Shown here in pieces: positions 38,278 to 49,268 of a stretch of DNA of 64,000 nucleotides. Below the pieces are notes generated by a model. The model was given only the letters and a program-made list of their open reading frames with translations, did not search any database and was not told the DNA's origin. The position numbers and the translations under genes were made by a program. The stretch spans positions 21,336,479 through 21,400,478 of the forward strand of contig NC_135243.1 in NCBI RefSeq assembly GCF_947623445.1, written 5' to 3'. The stretch is from Clavelina lepadiformis. Taxonomy: Eukaryota > Chordata > Ascidiacea > Aplousobranchia > Clavelinidae. The first letter of the stretch is position 1, and every line of letters begins with the position of its first letter.

Positions 38278-41200
38278 ATGGTCTGCTGGATGCTTACAGT
38301 GTTGATTCAGTTTCTGTTGTTTTCTCGCGGATCGTCAAGAAATCCTTGGAATTATTGTGATGAAGCGAGAAATATCAACGGAATTGATTTAGTTCGTATG
38401 TTCACGGTGACTTCATTTGACCATGTCAGCAGTATAGATATTTTTGTGAAAAGTGTTCCAAGTCTTGATCGAAATGTTTTTTTTGTTAATTGCACAAACC
38501 GTGGAATAACAAAGGTTCCTCAAAATTTGCCAACAAATGTGGAAGCGTTATTACTTAATGCCAATGTTATAAGACGTATTGAACGAAGTGATTTCCTTTC
38601 CTATCCAAATATAAGTGCCTTGGGGTTAGATTCAAACTGCGTTCCACGTGTTTTAGGCAAGCTTTCTCTTCCACCATGTAATGAAGACCTGTACATTGAG
38701 CCTGGTGCGTTGCAGCATCTTGTTCATTTGAAATGGTTGAGTTTTGCTGGGAACTATTTTCACGAGTTTCCACAGAAACTTCCACTTTCCATAAAAGGCT
38801 TGGATATAACTTGGAACTTGCTTGGGGATGTAACTGAACAACTACGAAAATTTTCCAATTTAACTGTTTTAATCGGTAGTATCAATTGTTTTCGTCAAGT
38901 GTCAATCAACACCTGCCCAAGAAACTTCACAATAACACAACCACTATCTTCCAGTTTGCAATACATGGATTTAAGCGACAATAACTGGACATTTATCCCA
39001 AAAAACTTACTTGGTAATCAATTAAAAGCGCTTTCTATTGCCACAAACCGCATTTCTCGCTTGAGGAGAAACGATTTTGTAAACGCGACAAATTTGGGAC
39101 ATTTAGATCTGTCCGGTATGCTTACCGTATCCCCGTGCTCATTTGTTGTAGAAGATGGTGTGTTTGATCCACTTAACCATCTCAAATTTCTTAATCTTTC
39201 ACTAAACGGCATTTCGTTTTTACCAGATGGGATATTTAAAAATAACGAAAATCTTGACATTTTAGACCTTTCTCTCAATTGTTTGCAAAAGACAATATTT
39301 GACCCAACATACCTGGTTAGTCTCTATAAACTACGATTTATTGACTTGTCGTATAACAATTATTTTCTTCCAGAAAATAAACCAATAAAGTTACTTCGTT
39401 TAGGAGAAGCTTATTCATCTTTGTCTTCCCTCGAAGAAATAATATTTGGATCTGGATTAAAGGATTACTTGAGATTAGAGTTTTCTGTGCAGTTCCTTGA
39501 AATTGACAATCAATCATTTGCCAGTTTATCAAATTTAACTCATCTCACCACAATTGATATTTCTTACTGCAATGTACATCGCATTTCCTTCGATGCATGG
39601 TCTGGGTTGCGTCATCTTAATAACATACGAGCCTCAAACAACCATTTAACTTTTGCTGATGACACTTTAAGTGAAGAAACAGTTGCTTACTTACATGGAA
39701 ATGTATTGAAAAACCATTTTTCGTATCCAGATGGTTGTCTGAAATACCCAAACGAAACCCGTTACGACATCAGCGGTTTACTTGATTATTCGTACAACAA
39801 AATCGTCTCCATATCCGAGAAAACAGAGCTTTTGTTAGCGACGACAAAAATTCTTGATTTATCATTTAACCAAATAAGAGAAATAAGATCAGATGACTTA
39901 AAGCATCTGGTGTATTTATGCAGCATCAATCTGTCTCAAAATCCCATTGTGAAAATTGATCATTCTGCTTTCAGTACTTTGTCTAATCTCCGTCAGATTA
40001 TTTTTTTTGCCAGGGAAGACTTGATCGTTGCTACTTTAAATCTCAACTTTCTATGTCACTTGAATCAATCGGCACAAACACAGTTAAGTTTGAATGTTCC
40101 AGGTATGCCTACATTTCTTAGTACATTGTTCTTAAACTGGAACGTCATCAACAACCTTTGTAAAATAAACTCCTTGGTGGAGTTAAATGTTGCACAAAAT
40201 GATTTTGGTGATACTGCTTACGCAAATCGAGGCTTTCTTCAATTTATGCCAAAGCTCAGAAACCTTGTTCTTAGCAACTGCCGCGTTATCTCACCTACAC
40301 CAGACAATTGGTTGCAAGGTTTAGATAATCTCGAAGTTTTTGATTTGAGCCACAACAAGTTGGCGATGTTTCCATCTACTTCTTTAAGAAATACAAAAAC
40401 GTTAGAGGTCTTAAATTTAAACTACAATAACATTCTTGAACTGAAAGGAAATTTGTCATTTCTTATTCATCTGGAGAATTTAACACTTGCTCATAACAAA
40501 ATCGGTTTGATTGAACCAGGATTTTTTTCATATGTTAAGCTTCTGATTCTTGATCTCAGTTCAAATTTCATTTTTCGACTTGACCCAAGTATTTTTAACA
40601 AAGATATTTTGGACTCACTTGTGTATTTGGACGTAAGGTGGAACGAACTTGATTGTTCTTGTAACATATGGGATAAATTCCATCGTTGGTATATATCTGA
40701 CGCAAGTGGTAAGCCAAAACTTCCTGGATTTTTTCCACAATGCACATCGGTTATTGATCAATATTATGGCGGCTGTGTGACGTGTAAATCCCCGATTAAT
40801 TTGCACGACCAACCGGTGTCTCGATATGGGTTTAACACATCGTGTGATTTGCAGAGTCATCTCACATTTACAATCGTATTTACATTATTCTTTGCATTGT
40901 TTATTTTATGCGGCGCTGCTGGTTACAGCAAAGTGTTTAAGAGATTTGTATTTCGAAAAGTTCATGAATATTTCAGAGTTCAATCATTAAAACCAGGCGA
41001 TATTCCAGCAAGACTTTACGAAAACAAAAACGCTTTTGTATTCTTTGACCACAACAATGATGAACTCGGTGATTGGGTTGATAACAAACTGGTACCTGGG
41101 ATGATGAACGGAAATCCATCGATTGAACTTTTCTTAGCTGGTCGTGACATTGACGCTGGTGCGTCGTCTACAAACAATCTTCTCCGTCTTGTCACAAACA

Positions 41201-41641
41201 GCCGCAAAACAGTTGTAATCTTTTCAGGAAGATTTTGTGACACACCGATTTGCAAGTGATTATACAAATTTTTATAATACAATAGAATTGTGCAACAATT
41301 TAGTCCGCAGTTGCACATATTTATGCGTATACTTTACTATACGCACAAAGTCAAGAATTCTGAAATTTACACCGATCGTTTTCTATTGCAGGTTTTTGTT
41401 GATGGCCCTACAGGAAATCCAATACTCTGCTGGAAGGGATCAGCTGATATTAGTGGAGTGGCATGGTGCAGAAGCAGTTTGCGTACCAGAATTAATTCAA
41501 GAGACTTTCAACCGAAAATTCTGCAATTTCTTGAGATGCGATCAAACAAACGACGATGAAGTTATGTTCTTTGAAACTCTTCGAACTGCTTTTGCGAGCA
41601 GCACAAGACTGAATGATCATATTACTGAAAGCGAAATGTAG
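38278..41641 (+). CDS. Toll-like receptor, copy 1, complete, two exons
   Basis: Single-pass receptor expected to bind microbial or danger ligands and signal through a cytoplasmic TIR domain. Exons 38278-41255 and 41392-41641 (intron 136 bp, GT-AG, phase 2), 1075 aa. The start is the ATG giving signal peptide MVCWMLTVLIQFLLFSRGSS. The ectodomain is many leucine-rich repeats (LxxLxLxxNxI pattern, roughly 20), then a cysteine-rich C-terminal cap from about residue 788 (DCSCNIWDKF). The membrane helix is at about 862-884 (LTFTIVFTLFFALFILCG). The TIR domain runs from about 917 (NAFVFFDHNNDELGDWV) and is split by the intron between TPICK and FLLMALQE; exon 2 supplies DQLILVEW and the box-3-like MFFETLRTAF. 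The BB loop reads GRDIDAG where many TLRs have RDxxPG, so the proline is missing. Possible poly(A) signal at 41990. Confidence 0.95.
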
Positions 41642-42203
41642 AAAGTGTGAAATGTTAAATGTTGAGTGTCAAAGTTTGTTTTGTTAAGTTTGACAAAAAA
41701 ATATTCGTTTTTAAAATCATCTATAATCACAAATTGGTAAAGGATAAAATGTCCGATTAATATGGTTTTATTGAAATGTAGATAACATTTGTTATAAGGA
41801 TTTTATAATCATTCATACAAAAAGACCTTTATTTGTTAACGTTCACTTTTTTGGTATTAAAGGAAACTTGTTACAATTTTTAGTGTTTTTCTAAAGAGAC
41901 CATCACTTTAAGTGACTTGTAATGGGTCTCAGTTAAGTCATGAATAGTTGCTTGAGTATTTGTATAGTAGTACTACCTGATAGTATATAAATAAATGGCT
42001 TTAAAGTTTAAGAAAGACTTTTTACATTTTTGTTACATAATTTGTTGAATTAAACGCAGTCGTATGTATGCATTGATGATGTGTTTTTTAAAGCTTTGTA
42101 ACGTTCGTTGCCCAGGTGATGTCATAATACGCAAACAGATCACGACAAAACGTCACGAAAACAAATCGAAATTACCAAAAAGCAGAATTGTCTTTAATTA
42201 ACT

Positions 42204-42957
42204 AAACGTGTGTTACGAAATCATTGCCTGCTGATTTGAAAGCCATTCGTAAATATTTCGCTGAAACAGTTCTTAAATATACGAAACATGATGTAGATCA
42301 GGGGTGTGCAACCTTTTGTACAAGAGGGCCAGATCCCAACAACTGGTTGAAACCGCGGGCCACACCTTTAATTAACATACACGTAGTTAAAAGCACAAAA
42401 TCAATAACAGTTTCTTTCGTTATTGGTCTTGTGACTTTATTAGGGGTTATCTCCTTGCAGAAATATAAGTTAAGACGCAGGAATTTCTAAAGAAAACTGC
42501 AATTTAAATTAAGCGTCTACATTTTCTATGAAATGCTAACTGCTCAGCAATTGACATCTTTGTGAATTGCGTTCTTGCTTTGCACAAGCTAGCCGTTAGG
42601 CCCTAATCGTCTGTGTGTGACGCAACAATACCCTATAAAGGTTAGGGTATTGTTGCGTCACAGACATTCAGCCAAGGTTTGACTCAGCACTGCAATGGGA
42701 TTGGAATTGATTGCACATAGCAGACTAAACTAAATTAAAACTCGTTTCGCGGGTCGCACACCGTTCAAAATTGTCACTTCTCCGCGGGCCGCATATTTTT
42801 CCTTTGCGGGCCGCGGGTTGCACACCCCTGATGTAGATTACTTGATATCAGTCGACAGACATTACTTCCAAGAAGTTTGTGTTCGCCCTAAGTGTCATGA
42901 TTGGTTTCTTGGCTTCCAAAAGTATTTAGAGTTCTTTGTTGCACTGGCGGCTGTCTG
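42204..42957 (+). pseudogene. Coding-like sequence of unknown family split by a MITE
   Basis: Removing the MITE and one copy of its target duplication leaves one open frame to the TGA at 42955-42957: LPADLKAIRKYFAETVLKY before and YLISVDRHYFQEVC ... KCHDWFLGFQKYLEFF after. The composition looks like protein, and the two halves agree in frame across the insertion. No family was recognised, and no start codon or flanking exon was established. Confidence 0.4.
42299..42830. mobile_element. hAT-type MITE, 532 bp
   Basis: Perfect termini CAGGGGTGTGCAACC and, inverted, the same, with 8-bp duplication ATGTAGAT at 42291-42298 and 42831-42838. GGGCC-rich subterminal sequence on both sides is typical of this hAT MITE type. 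Contains a 20-bp-arm hairpin at 42616-42662. Confidence 0.93.
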
Positions 42958-43734
42958 ATGGGTGTTTGTTTCTTCTTTGCGTGAAGTCCCGCCACGCGAA
43001 TAGCAGCACGACACTTTAAAATAGAAGGACCGATATATAGTTAAACATACATCGCTAAAGTTTTTTTCAAATCACTTCAAAACAAAACATTGGTTTGCGG
43101 TAAAGTGATATTTGATCGATCTATTAAAATATTCATTGTCGGAAAATTTTTTGCGAACTTTGCTTTAAATATATCGTCGTAATATACGGCTAAAAGCTTA
43201 ATATAAAGAAATGCTGGTATTGTAGTGAGTTACAGCGGAAATGCGATTTGGTAAAATCCTTTCATGAAATTTTGGAAATTTGTGTTTCTAATTTATATTC
43301 CAAGCGAGCTACATTTATAATATGAAGAGCATCTTCACTTCAGCATGTGCTAATTGAAGTGTACTTGACAAGGTTGCGAGAATAAACGCATACGTAAATG
43401 AAGTAAAATGTTCCAAAAAATGTATAAAATTATTTTTCATACGTTTGAGATAGGCAACTTTGTGTGGTTTTGACCCCCACAATTTTTTTAGTATAACAAT
43501 ATTGTTATTCTGTTGATAATATTCTTTTATATTTAAGTATTCAATTTCTTTACAAAATTAATGAACCTGTTATAACTTAATAACTAATACAGTACATGAA
43601 TAACGTATTTTGAAAAATAAAGAGGATAGCAGAAAACAGGTGAAAATTTGAACTCAAACAAACAATTTTTTTTGCGTTGACAACAGTAGCTTGTCATAGC
43701 GCCATCACCCCTTCCAAAAATAAATGTCAGCACC
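42958..43734. other. Intergenic stretch, no gene recognised
   Basis: AT-rich, without supported frames or repeats. Confidence 0.4.
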
Positions 43735-43746
43735 TATGGATATAAG

Positions 43747-45013
43747 CACGGGCGCCGAACTTGGGTGGATTTTTCCGCCCTGGATTTTTCTAACAAACAA
43801 TAGCGATTTTATGTTCAAAAGGTTATACAGTCAAATCCGGTTAATTGCATTCTGGATAATCACATAATTCGTTTTATCGCATAAAGGGTGCAAGTCCCAA
43901 ACCGTAGGCGTAGTCTTATCATTTGTAAAGACAATACTTCGGTTCATCGAATAACGGTTTATTGCATAATCCGCTTAATTGAATAAAAATGAAGATAATT
44001 TGTTCGATTATTAAAAAGTTTTTAAAAGATAAAATTGAAAACAAAGCGCACTGGGAGCGCACACGCAATGCGTAAGCTTTGTGACTTGTGGTGCGCTTTG
44101 TTGCGAAACAATCAAACCAACTATGCTCAATTTAAGCATTAACACGTGGCTGTCAATACGCTCACATTAAAATTCGCACTGTTTTAGTTTCATTTAAGAG
44201 TTGCGTTAAGATGATGCCGTAATATGTGAAGAAGTTTTACGAAACAAACAAGTTGAAAAAGACGACAGCAATTAAGAAAGCTCTGCTGACGCAATCGTTG
44301 TGACAACACCAAAAAATAAAGAAGTTCTGCATGTACTTCATACATTTCGCCAACAAAATTTCAAACTACAGTTTGAAGGGGCGGACATGACCACATTTGT
44401 TCGCTTAAAAACACAAATGCACGAAAGCATGTTTTCATCTTTTGCGTGCTTGAATGAATGAATGAATGATCGCTATACACAATAAACGTTAGTGTTTTGC
44501 GTGTTGACGTCTTTACACGTGACCAGCGTCGCACGTCAAGTAAGAAAATAAGTGGAATTTGCACTTTCGCATAAACGCATAATTCGTTTAATCGCATAAA
44601 AAGGCTTGGCAAATTGACTATGCAATTAACCGGATTCGACTGATATGCTTTTGTTGGAAGTGTTTTCCCTACTCTGGTGTTACGTCTGTACAGACAAACA
44701 TAATTACCAAAAATAACCTTGGGACGACGCATGCGAAGAGTTTAAAGAGAATAGGGAGAGCAAAACTAGAAGAGGTGCAGAAAATCACGGACGATAAATA
44801 CAATTGAGCTATAAGTGTTAGGTTAGCATTACCAACAAGTCTAGAATTTTTATAAAAAGCAAAAACTTGTAGCATGGCTGTTGTCGCAAATAACGTTGAT
44901 TAGAAGTATATTTTATCTTATTTTGTGTTTTTACAACAATCCTTGACACGGGGAATTCCCAAACATATGAACCCATTAACTTTTCCGCCCTACATTTTGT
45001 AAACTTCGGCGCC
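43747..45013. mobile_element. Inserted element with 12-bp flanking duplication, hosting a nested transposon
   Basis: TATGGATATAAG occurs at 43735-43746 and 45014-45025. The inside ends are GGGCGCCGAACTTGGG at the left and, inverted, GGCGCCGAAGTTTAC at the right, each close to a TTTTCCGCCCT block in the same orientation. A 12-bp duplication is longer than usual for cut-and-paste elements and may mean target-primed insertion. No coding frame outside the nested element. Confidence 0.5.
43828..44642. mobile_element. Pogo/Tigger-like DNA transposon remnant
   Basis: Inverted ends CAGTCAAATCCGGTTAATTG at 43828 and, inverted from 44642, CAGTCGAATCCGGTTAATTG, with TA at 43826-43827 and an AT-rich right flank. 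CAGTCGAATCCGG-type ends belong to pogo/Tigger elements of the Tc1-mariner group. Subterminal repeats CGCATAA and AATTCGTTT are shared by both sides. The interior has only short remnants such as VKKFYETNKLKK near 44225. Confidence 0.7.
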
Positions 45014-45025
45014 TATGGATATAAG

Positions 45026-47077
45026 ACATATATATATATAATTCCCATGCACATAAAAAGTTATTATTTTATGTAGTTTTTGATACGTCTTAGATTTCAA
45101 GTTTGAATAAAAAAGGTGACTAAAGCTGTTCTATTCAATAAGTGTTCTATGCAATAACAGTGTATTAATGTGGCCCCAACCAGCAACATTTCATTTAGTC
45201 ATTCAAAGGTTTTTCTTTTCCAAAACCCTAAAATCTACCAATGATGAATATCCATAATACGCTAATATTTTCTCCAAAAAAAAATAACAAGCAAACACAT
45301 AATAACCATCAACCAAAGTATATAAATGCGAATTTATCAATTAATTTAACTGTCACATGATGTAAACACATCCAAAAATTAAGCAATATTATACAATGCA
45401 ATACTGTACCTAAACACTTTATGATGGAAGATGCCGAGTTGTATTTAACGAAACCATATCTTGTACAAAAAGATGCTGACATAATGAGAGATACAGGGAT
45501 CAAACTCACAGCATTATATCATTCAAACAAACTGTTATAAACTAGTACGCAAATAAACAAAGTTACATAAATTAGTTGTCAAAGCATTGCTAGACTATAC
45601 TTGACTCTGTACTGTTCTAAATTCGTGCAACACAATTCAAAAATAATAAAAAAGAAAAATTAAAAAAATATGTGACAATCAGAACTTGCGCAAAAAGATA
45701 GCAGAGCAAACGGGGCTCGAGCGATGAAGAATCATTGCTGAGTTTAAGTTATGGAATGTCAAAGTAATTAATTGTATCACAGCATTACAAATTAAATACT
45801 GCTTTCATAAATTGATCAGAAGATTTTCAATGGTATATGTAAAATTGCAGCCACAAATTTGCTTCCTACCTACCAAGTAAATTGTTAGTTTTAAATGTGG
45901 CCTTATACCACTTTAAGTGTGCCGTGTGTTCAGTGCTTTCTATTTAACTATACCATAGTTTCTATGTAACTATAATATATCATAAATGGTCAGTATCATT
46001 GTTGCGCTGTAGCTGATCTGGGTTCATTTCTTACATTACCAGCTGGAACAGCTATTAATTAAAACTCCTCCACTACCTTGTGTCGAGTTTAAAAAGTCTG
46101 CATTAACGTTGAGCAAGAGGCAACGCGATTGTAGGGCGAGTTGTAGTTTCCCTATCACAGTCTAAGTGCAGTAAAATTAGCCCAGCATCATGGGTAGAAC
46201 TCTTGGGGAAGGGTTACAGAGGAGACATCTCTCCCTTGTTGGAAGGATGTATTGTAATTTTCCATCCAAATATTTGTCACATTGGACGTCACGTTGGAAG
46301 TGGAAACAAAAAGAAAATTGCGATTTATGTCATTAGAGGAAAAGGTCTGAATGTGTTACCTTTTAAGTCAGCAAATTGTATTTGCTAGACTAAAGCCAGT
46401 ATCTCATGGTAAACTTCTCCGTGTTGGCTCACATTGGTCCAACCAAATAAACATACAGTCAAAAATATTTGAGGGGCAAAACGTGTAATGGGCAAATGTG
46501 ATTAAATTTTCACTTATGGACCTCAATGGGCCATATCAATCGCAACTGCTTTAACATACAGTACATATAGGCTACTTCATGGAGTGAAATTTTATGTATA
46601 GGTTAGCCGTTCAATTTGAAATAATAGAGAGACTTAACAATTTACATACAATTTACATACAAATGTTCGTTTGAACAGAAACGGATAAAAAAACGCCGTT
46701 GGTTGTTTCTTCATTTAAGTGAAGAAAGCGGACAGAGAAGTCGTATCAGTTTACATGGGAGTATCGCATAATGATCAACAGCGTCCCTTGCGTTGCTTTA
46801 TCCAATCCGTATCACGGTTGTACTAATAATTAAATCACTCACAATCCTTTGACGTCAATTATTACCCTTTTCATTCGCGTTCTGTGTTAGTAGTTGGGTT
46901 GCCGTCTCGAGTTACCCACGTCGCATTTTTATTCTCTGAAATGCGATACGCCTGTTTGTATGGCTGGGTTTATGTTTCACACGACCAGACAAGCGATGCA
47001 AAACTTTACTATCGGTTACTGTAGTAAGTTTTCGTTACTCTCGCATTAATTGTATTGAAACGTTTTCGTTCTCACAG
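45026..47077. other. End of unit 1, no clear gene
   Basis: Includes a short (TA)n run at about 45029-45041. A 61-codon frame at 46203-46388 (IFHPNICHIGRHV, GNKKKIAIYVIRGKG) has protein-like composition but no splice sites or recognised family. Nothing else was supported. Confidence 0.35.
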
Positions 47078-47299
47078 TGTATTACCCTATATGGCGGAAC
47101 ACTTTCGTCGTTTCAAAAAAAATTTTGAAAAGTTGCGGTCGCCATTTACTTTTTCTCTTTTTTCTAATGTATATGAACGTGCTGGCCTTGATCATATGCT
47201 TTATACTGTTTGAGTAATTTTTGTTGATGTTGAGAGCAGAAATTTGTTGCCACGGTCTCCTTATTACAAGTTTGCGCATTTCGTCTTAACGTGGTTATC

Positions 47300-48240
47300 A
47301 AGTGGAAGTACATATAAGTTTGTTATAGAATTGGTTGATGAGTATTTCTTTTTTATACATTGTTTGACTTTTTGGTTGTATTAGGTCTGTGTCCTGTTAT
47401 CTGAACCCTGATAACTCTAGGCCCATTAGTTCTTACGCCATTTTGTTAAAATTAAGAGTTAAGAAAAAAAGTAGTTAAGATTAAATGCAAGAGGTAGATT
47501 GGTTTAATGTTGACGTTATTACAAGTTAAGTCGTTATAGACAAGTTTGATGTAAGTCTTAGACGTAATAAGTAATTTTAATTAAAATGTATTCAAATAAA
47601 ATGATATATTTTAAAACATAGGATTAAGTGTGACAATTTTGTGTAAACAAGCAAAGATATTTTAGCAGTTTTCTTGTGGTAAAAGCTAGAAGTTAAAAGT
47701 GTTTTTACTAGTCAGCAAACTGTATAGTAACCAGGGGTGTGTTTTCAAAGTGTATAAATTATTTGTAAAAAACTAGATTCCGCGTACGATGTTTTTCATT
47801 TCATGCACGTAGATTACATACAAATTGAACAAACTCTAAATTTTTGAATGTACTGTATATAGTTGCTAGTCTAAATATTTCAATTGAGAATGAAAAGATC
47901 GTATTTTAGCTTAGAGCTTGGTTATGTTTTCAAAGTATATTCTCAATTCTCAATTTATATTTAAAGCTTGACAAAAAAAAATTTTTGTTCCGTTATTTTG
48001 CGAATGTTATAAGTTTCAAAGTGAAATACCGTTAAGAGTAACCAATGTGTTGAGACCAGTTTCGGACGGATTGTAGAGGGACGATAGATCATACGTTTGT
48101 TGCCATGACACAACACAATGGTTCTATTTGCGAAAGCTATGGCGAAACTGCAAACGTCATGTGAAATATTGTTAACAAAAAAACCGAAACTTTCCTTAAA
48201 ATAAGTTACACAGCAACAGTCTTAGGTTATTTCAGATCAC
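47300..48240. other. Unit 2 stretch without counterpart in unit 1
   Basis: AT-rich, no coding exon recognised. In unit 1 the sequence passes directly from the duplication start to the FUT8 relic, so this is either an insertion here or a deletion there. Confidence 0.4.
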
Positions 48241-48242
48241 CA

Positions 48243-48480
48243 ATCATTCGTTAAATCTCCGTTGGAGACACGATTGTTCTCACATCATCCGTTGAATCTC
48301 CCTCGTACAAAGGTTTCGGTAGAAATGAAACTGGCCGCGAAGGGGGTTTCCTACGTGTACGGTTGAACAAATGCTCAACTTTATATAAAATCTGCTTTTA
48401 AATGACACATTTTAAAGATTCTATAGAATATTGTATTTGCGCAGCACACACATTATAGTGTGTATTGTATCAGTGTTTGT
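48243..48480 (+). pseudogene. Relic of a FUT8 last exon (SH3 part)
   Basis: Reads like FUT8 exon 11 from the segment before the SH3 turn: GDTIVLTSSVESPSYKGFGR matches GETIVLRSSVEFPSYKGFGR of copy 1. It then loses frame and continues into the same 3' UTR sequence. A longer version of the relic at 25530 in unit 1. It shows that a further FUT8 copy once lay upstream. Confidence 0.8.
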
Positions 48481-49268
48481 TACTTGAATTTGACATGTTC
48501 TGTCGTTATAATATGACTGGCTAGAAACCGAAATCACCAAAACCTGGAAAAGATAGAGCTCATTTTAAAAATCGTAACTTACCTAACAAGCCTCAAAAAT
48601 ATATTAGGATTTTAGTTCTAAATTCGAATTCCATTTTTCTGATTGATAAAATTAATACAATATTGTAGTCTTGCGGAAAGGTAATTCCCGCCTTTTGCAA
48701 TGAAGCGTAAATTGGTCCGTTTGGTTACGCCACATCTCCTTCACAATAGAGTAGGAAATTTTCAAAGCTCAGATAACTTCACAGTTTTTAGCTGTTTTCA
48801 AAAATAAAAGCTTCATTCCGAATTTTATAAATCGTTGATCTTTGGCCCAAACAAAGAAGAAATCTTTTGAATGCAAAGAAATCTTTTTAAGACAACGTTA
48901 AAATTTGTACTGCCTTCTCTAAAAGCAGGCGGAGATTAATATATGACATCGGACCTATCACAAATAACTTATTAGGCCCTTTGTTTTCGTAAAAGCTTAT
49001 GCTTAAAGACTTGCAAGAAAGCAACATAATCGTTGTTCAACCTGAGAACGAAAAAATTACGACAGTAATTTTTCGTTGAATGTTTTAACATTATTAAAAG
49101 TTTAGAAACGAAAACTTGAGCTACTTTAAATAACAACATAGACATCTTGTTCCAGGGACTGTTTTGTGAAGACGTGATTGATTGCTTACAGAACTTTCAT
49201 ATTTCTTATATTTCGACATTAAAATTACATGGTTTGCTCGGTTATTTAGATTTACTTTGAGCTAAACA
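48481..49268. other. Upstream region of FUT8 copy 2
   Basis: Counterpart of 25621-26404, similar throughout, with small indels. No promoter motif assigned. Confidence 0.5.

Larger units (their letters stand above)
25297..47077 (+). repeat. Segmental duplication, unit 1 (about 21.8 kb)
   Basis: Direct tandem repeat with the sequence starting at about 47078; both units open with CCCTATATGGCGGAACA. Corresponding positions are offset by about 22.86 kb at FUT8 exon 1, 21.6 kb at the last FUT8 exon, 23.1 kb at the gypsy fragment and 24.78 kb at the TLR start. The shifts are explained by insertions or deletions described separately. Gene order in the unit is FUT8 relic, FUT8, dispersed repeat, gypsy fragment, TLR. 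The right end is taken as the base before unit 2. Confidence 0.88.

Noticed and set aside
45026..45045. TATATATA run as a promoter TATA box
   Set aside because: A simple dinucleotide repeat with no gene start near it.
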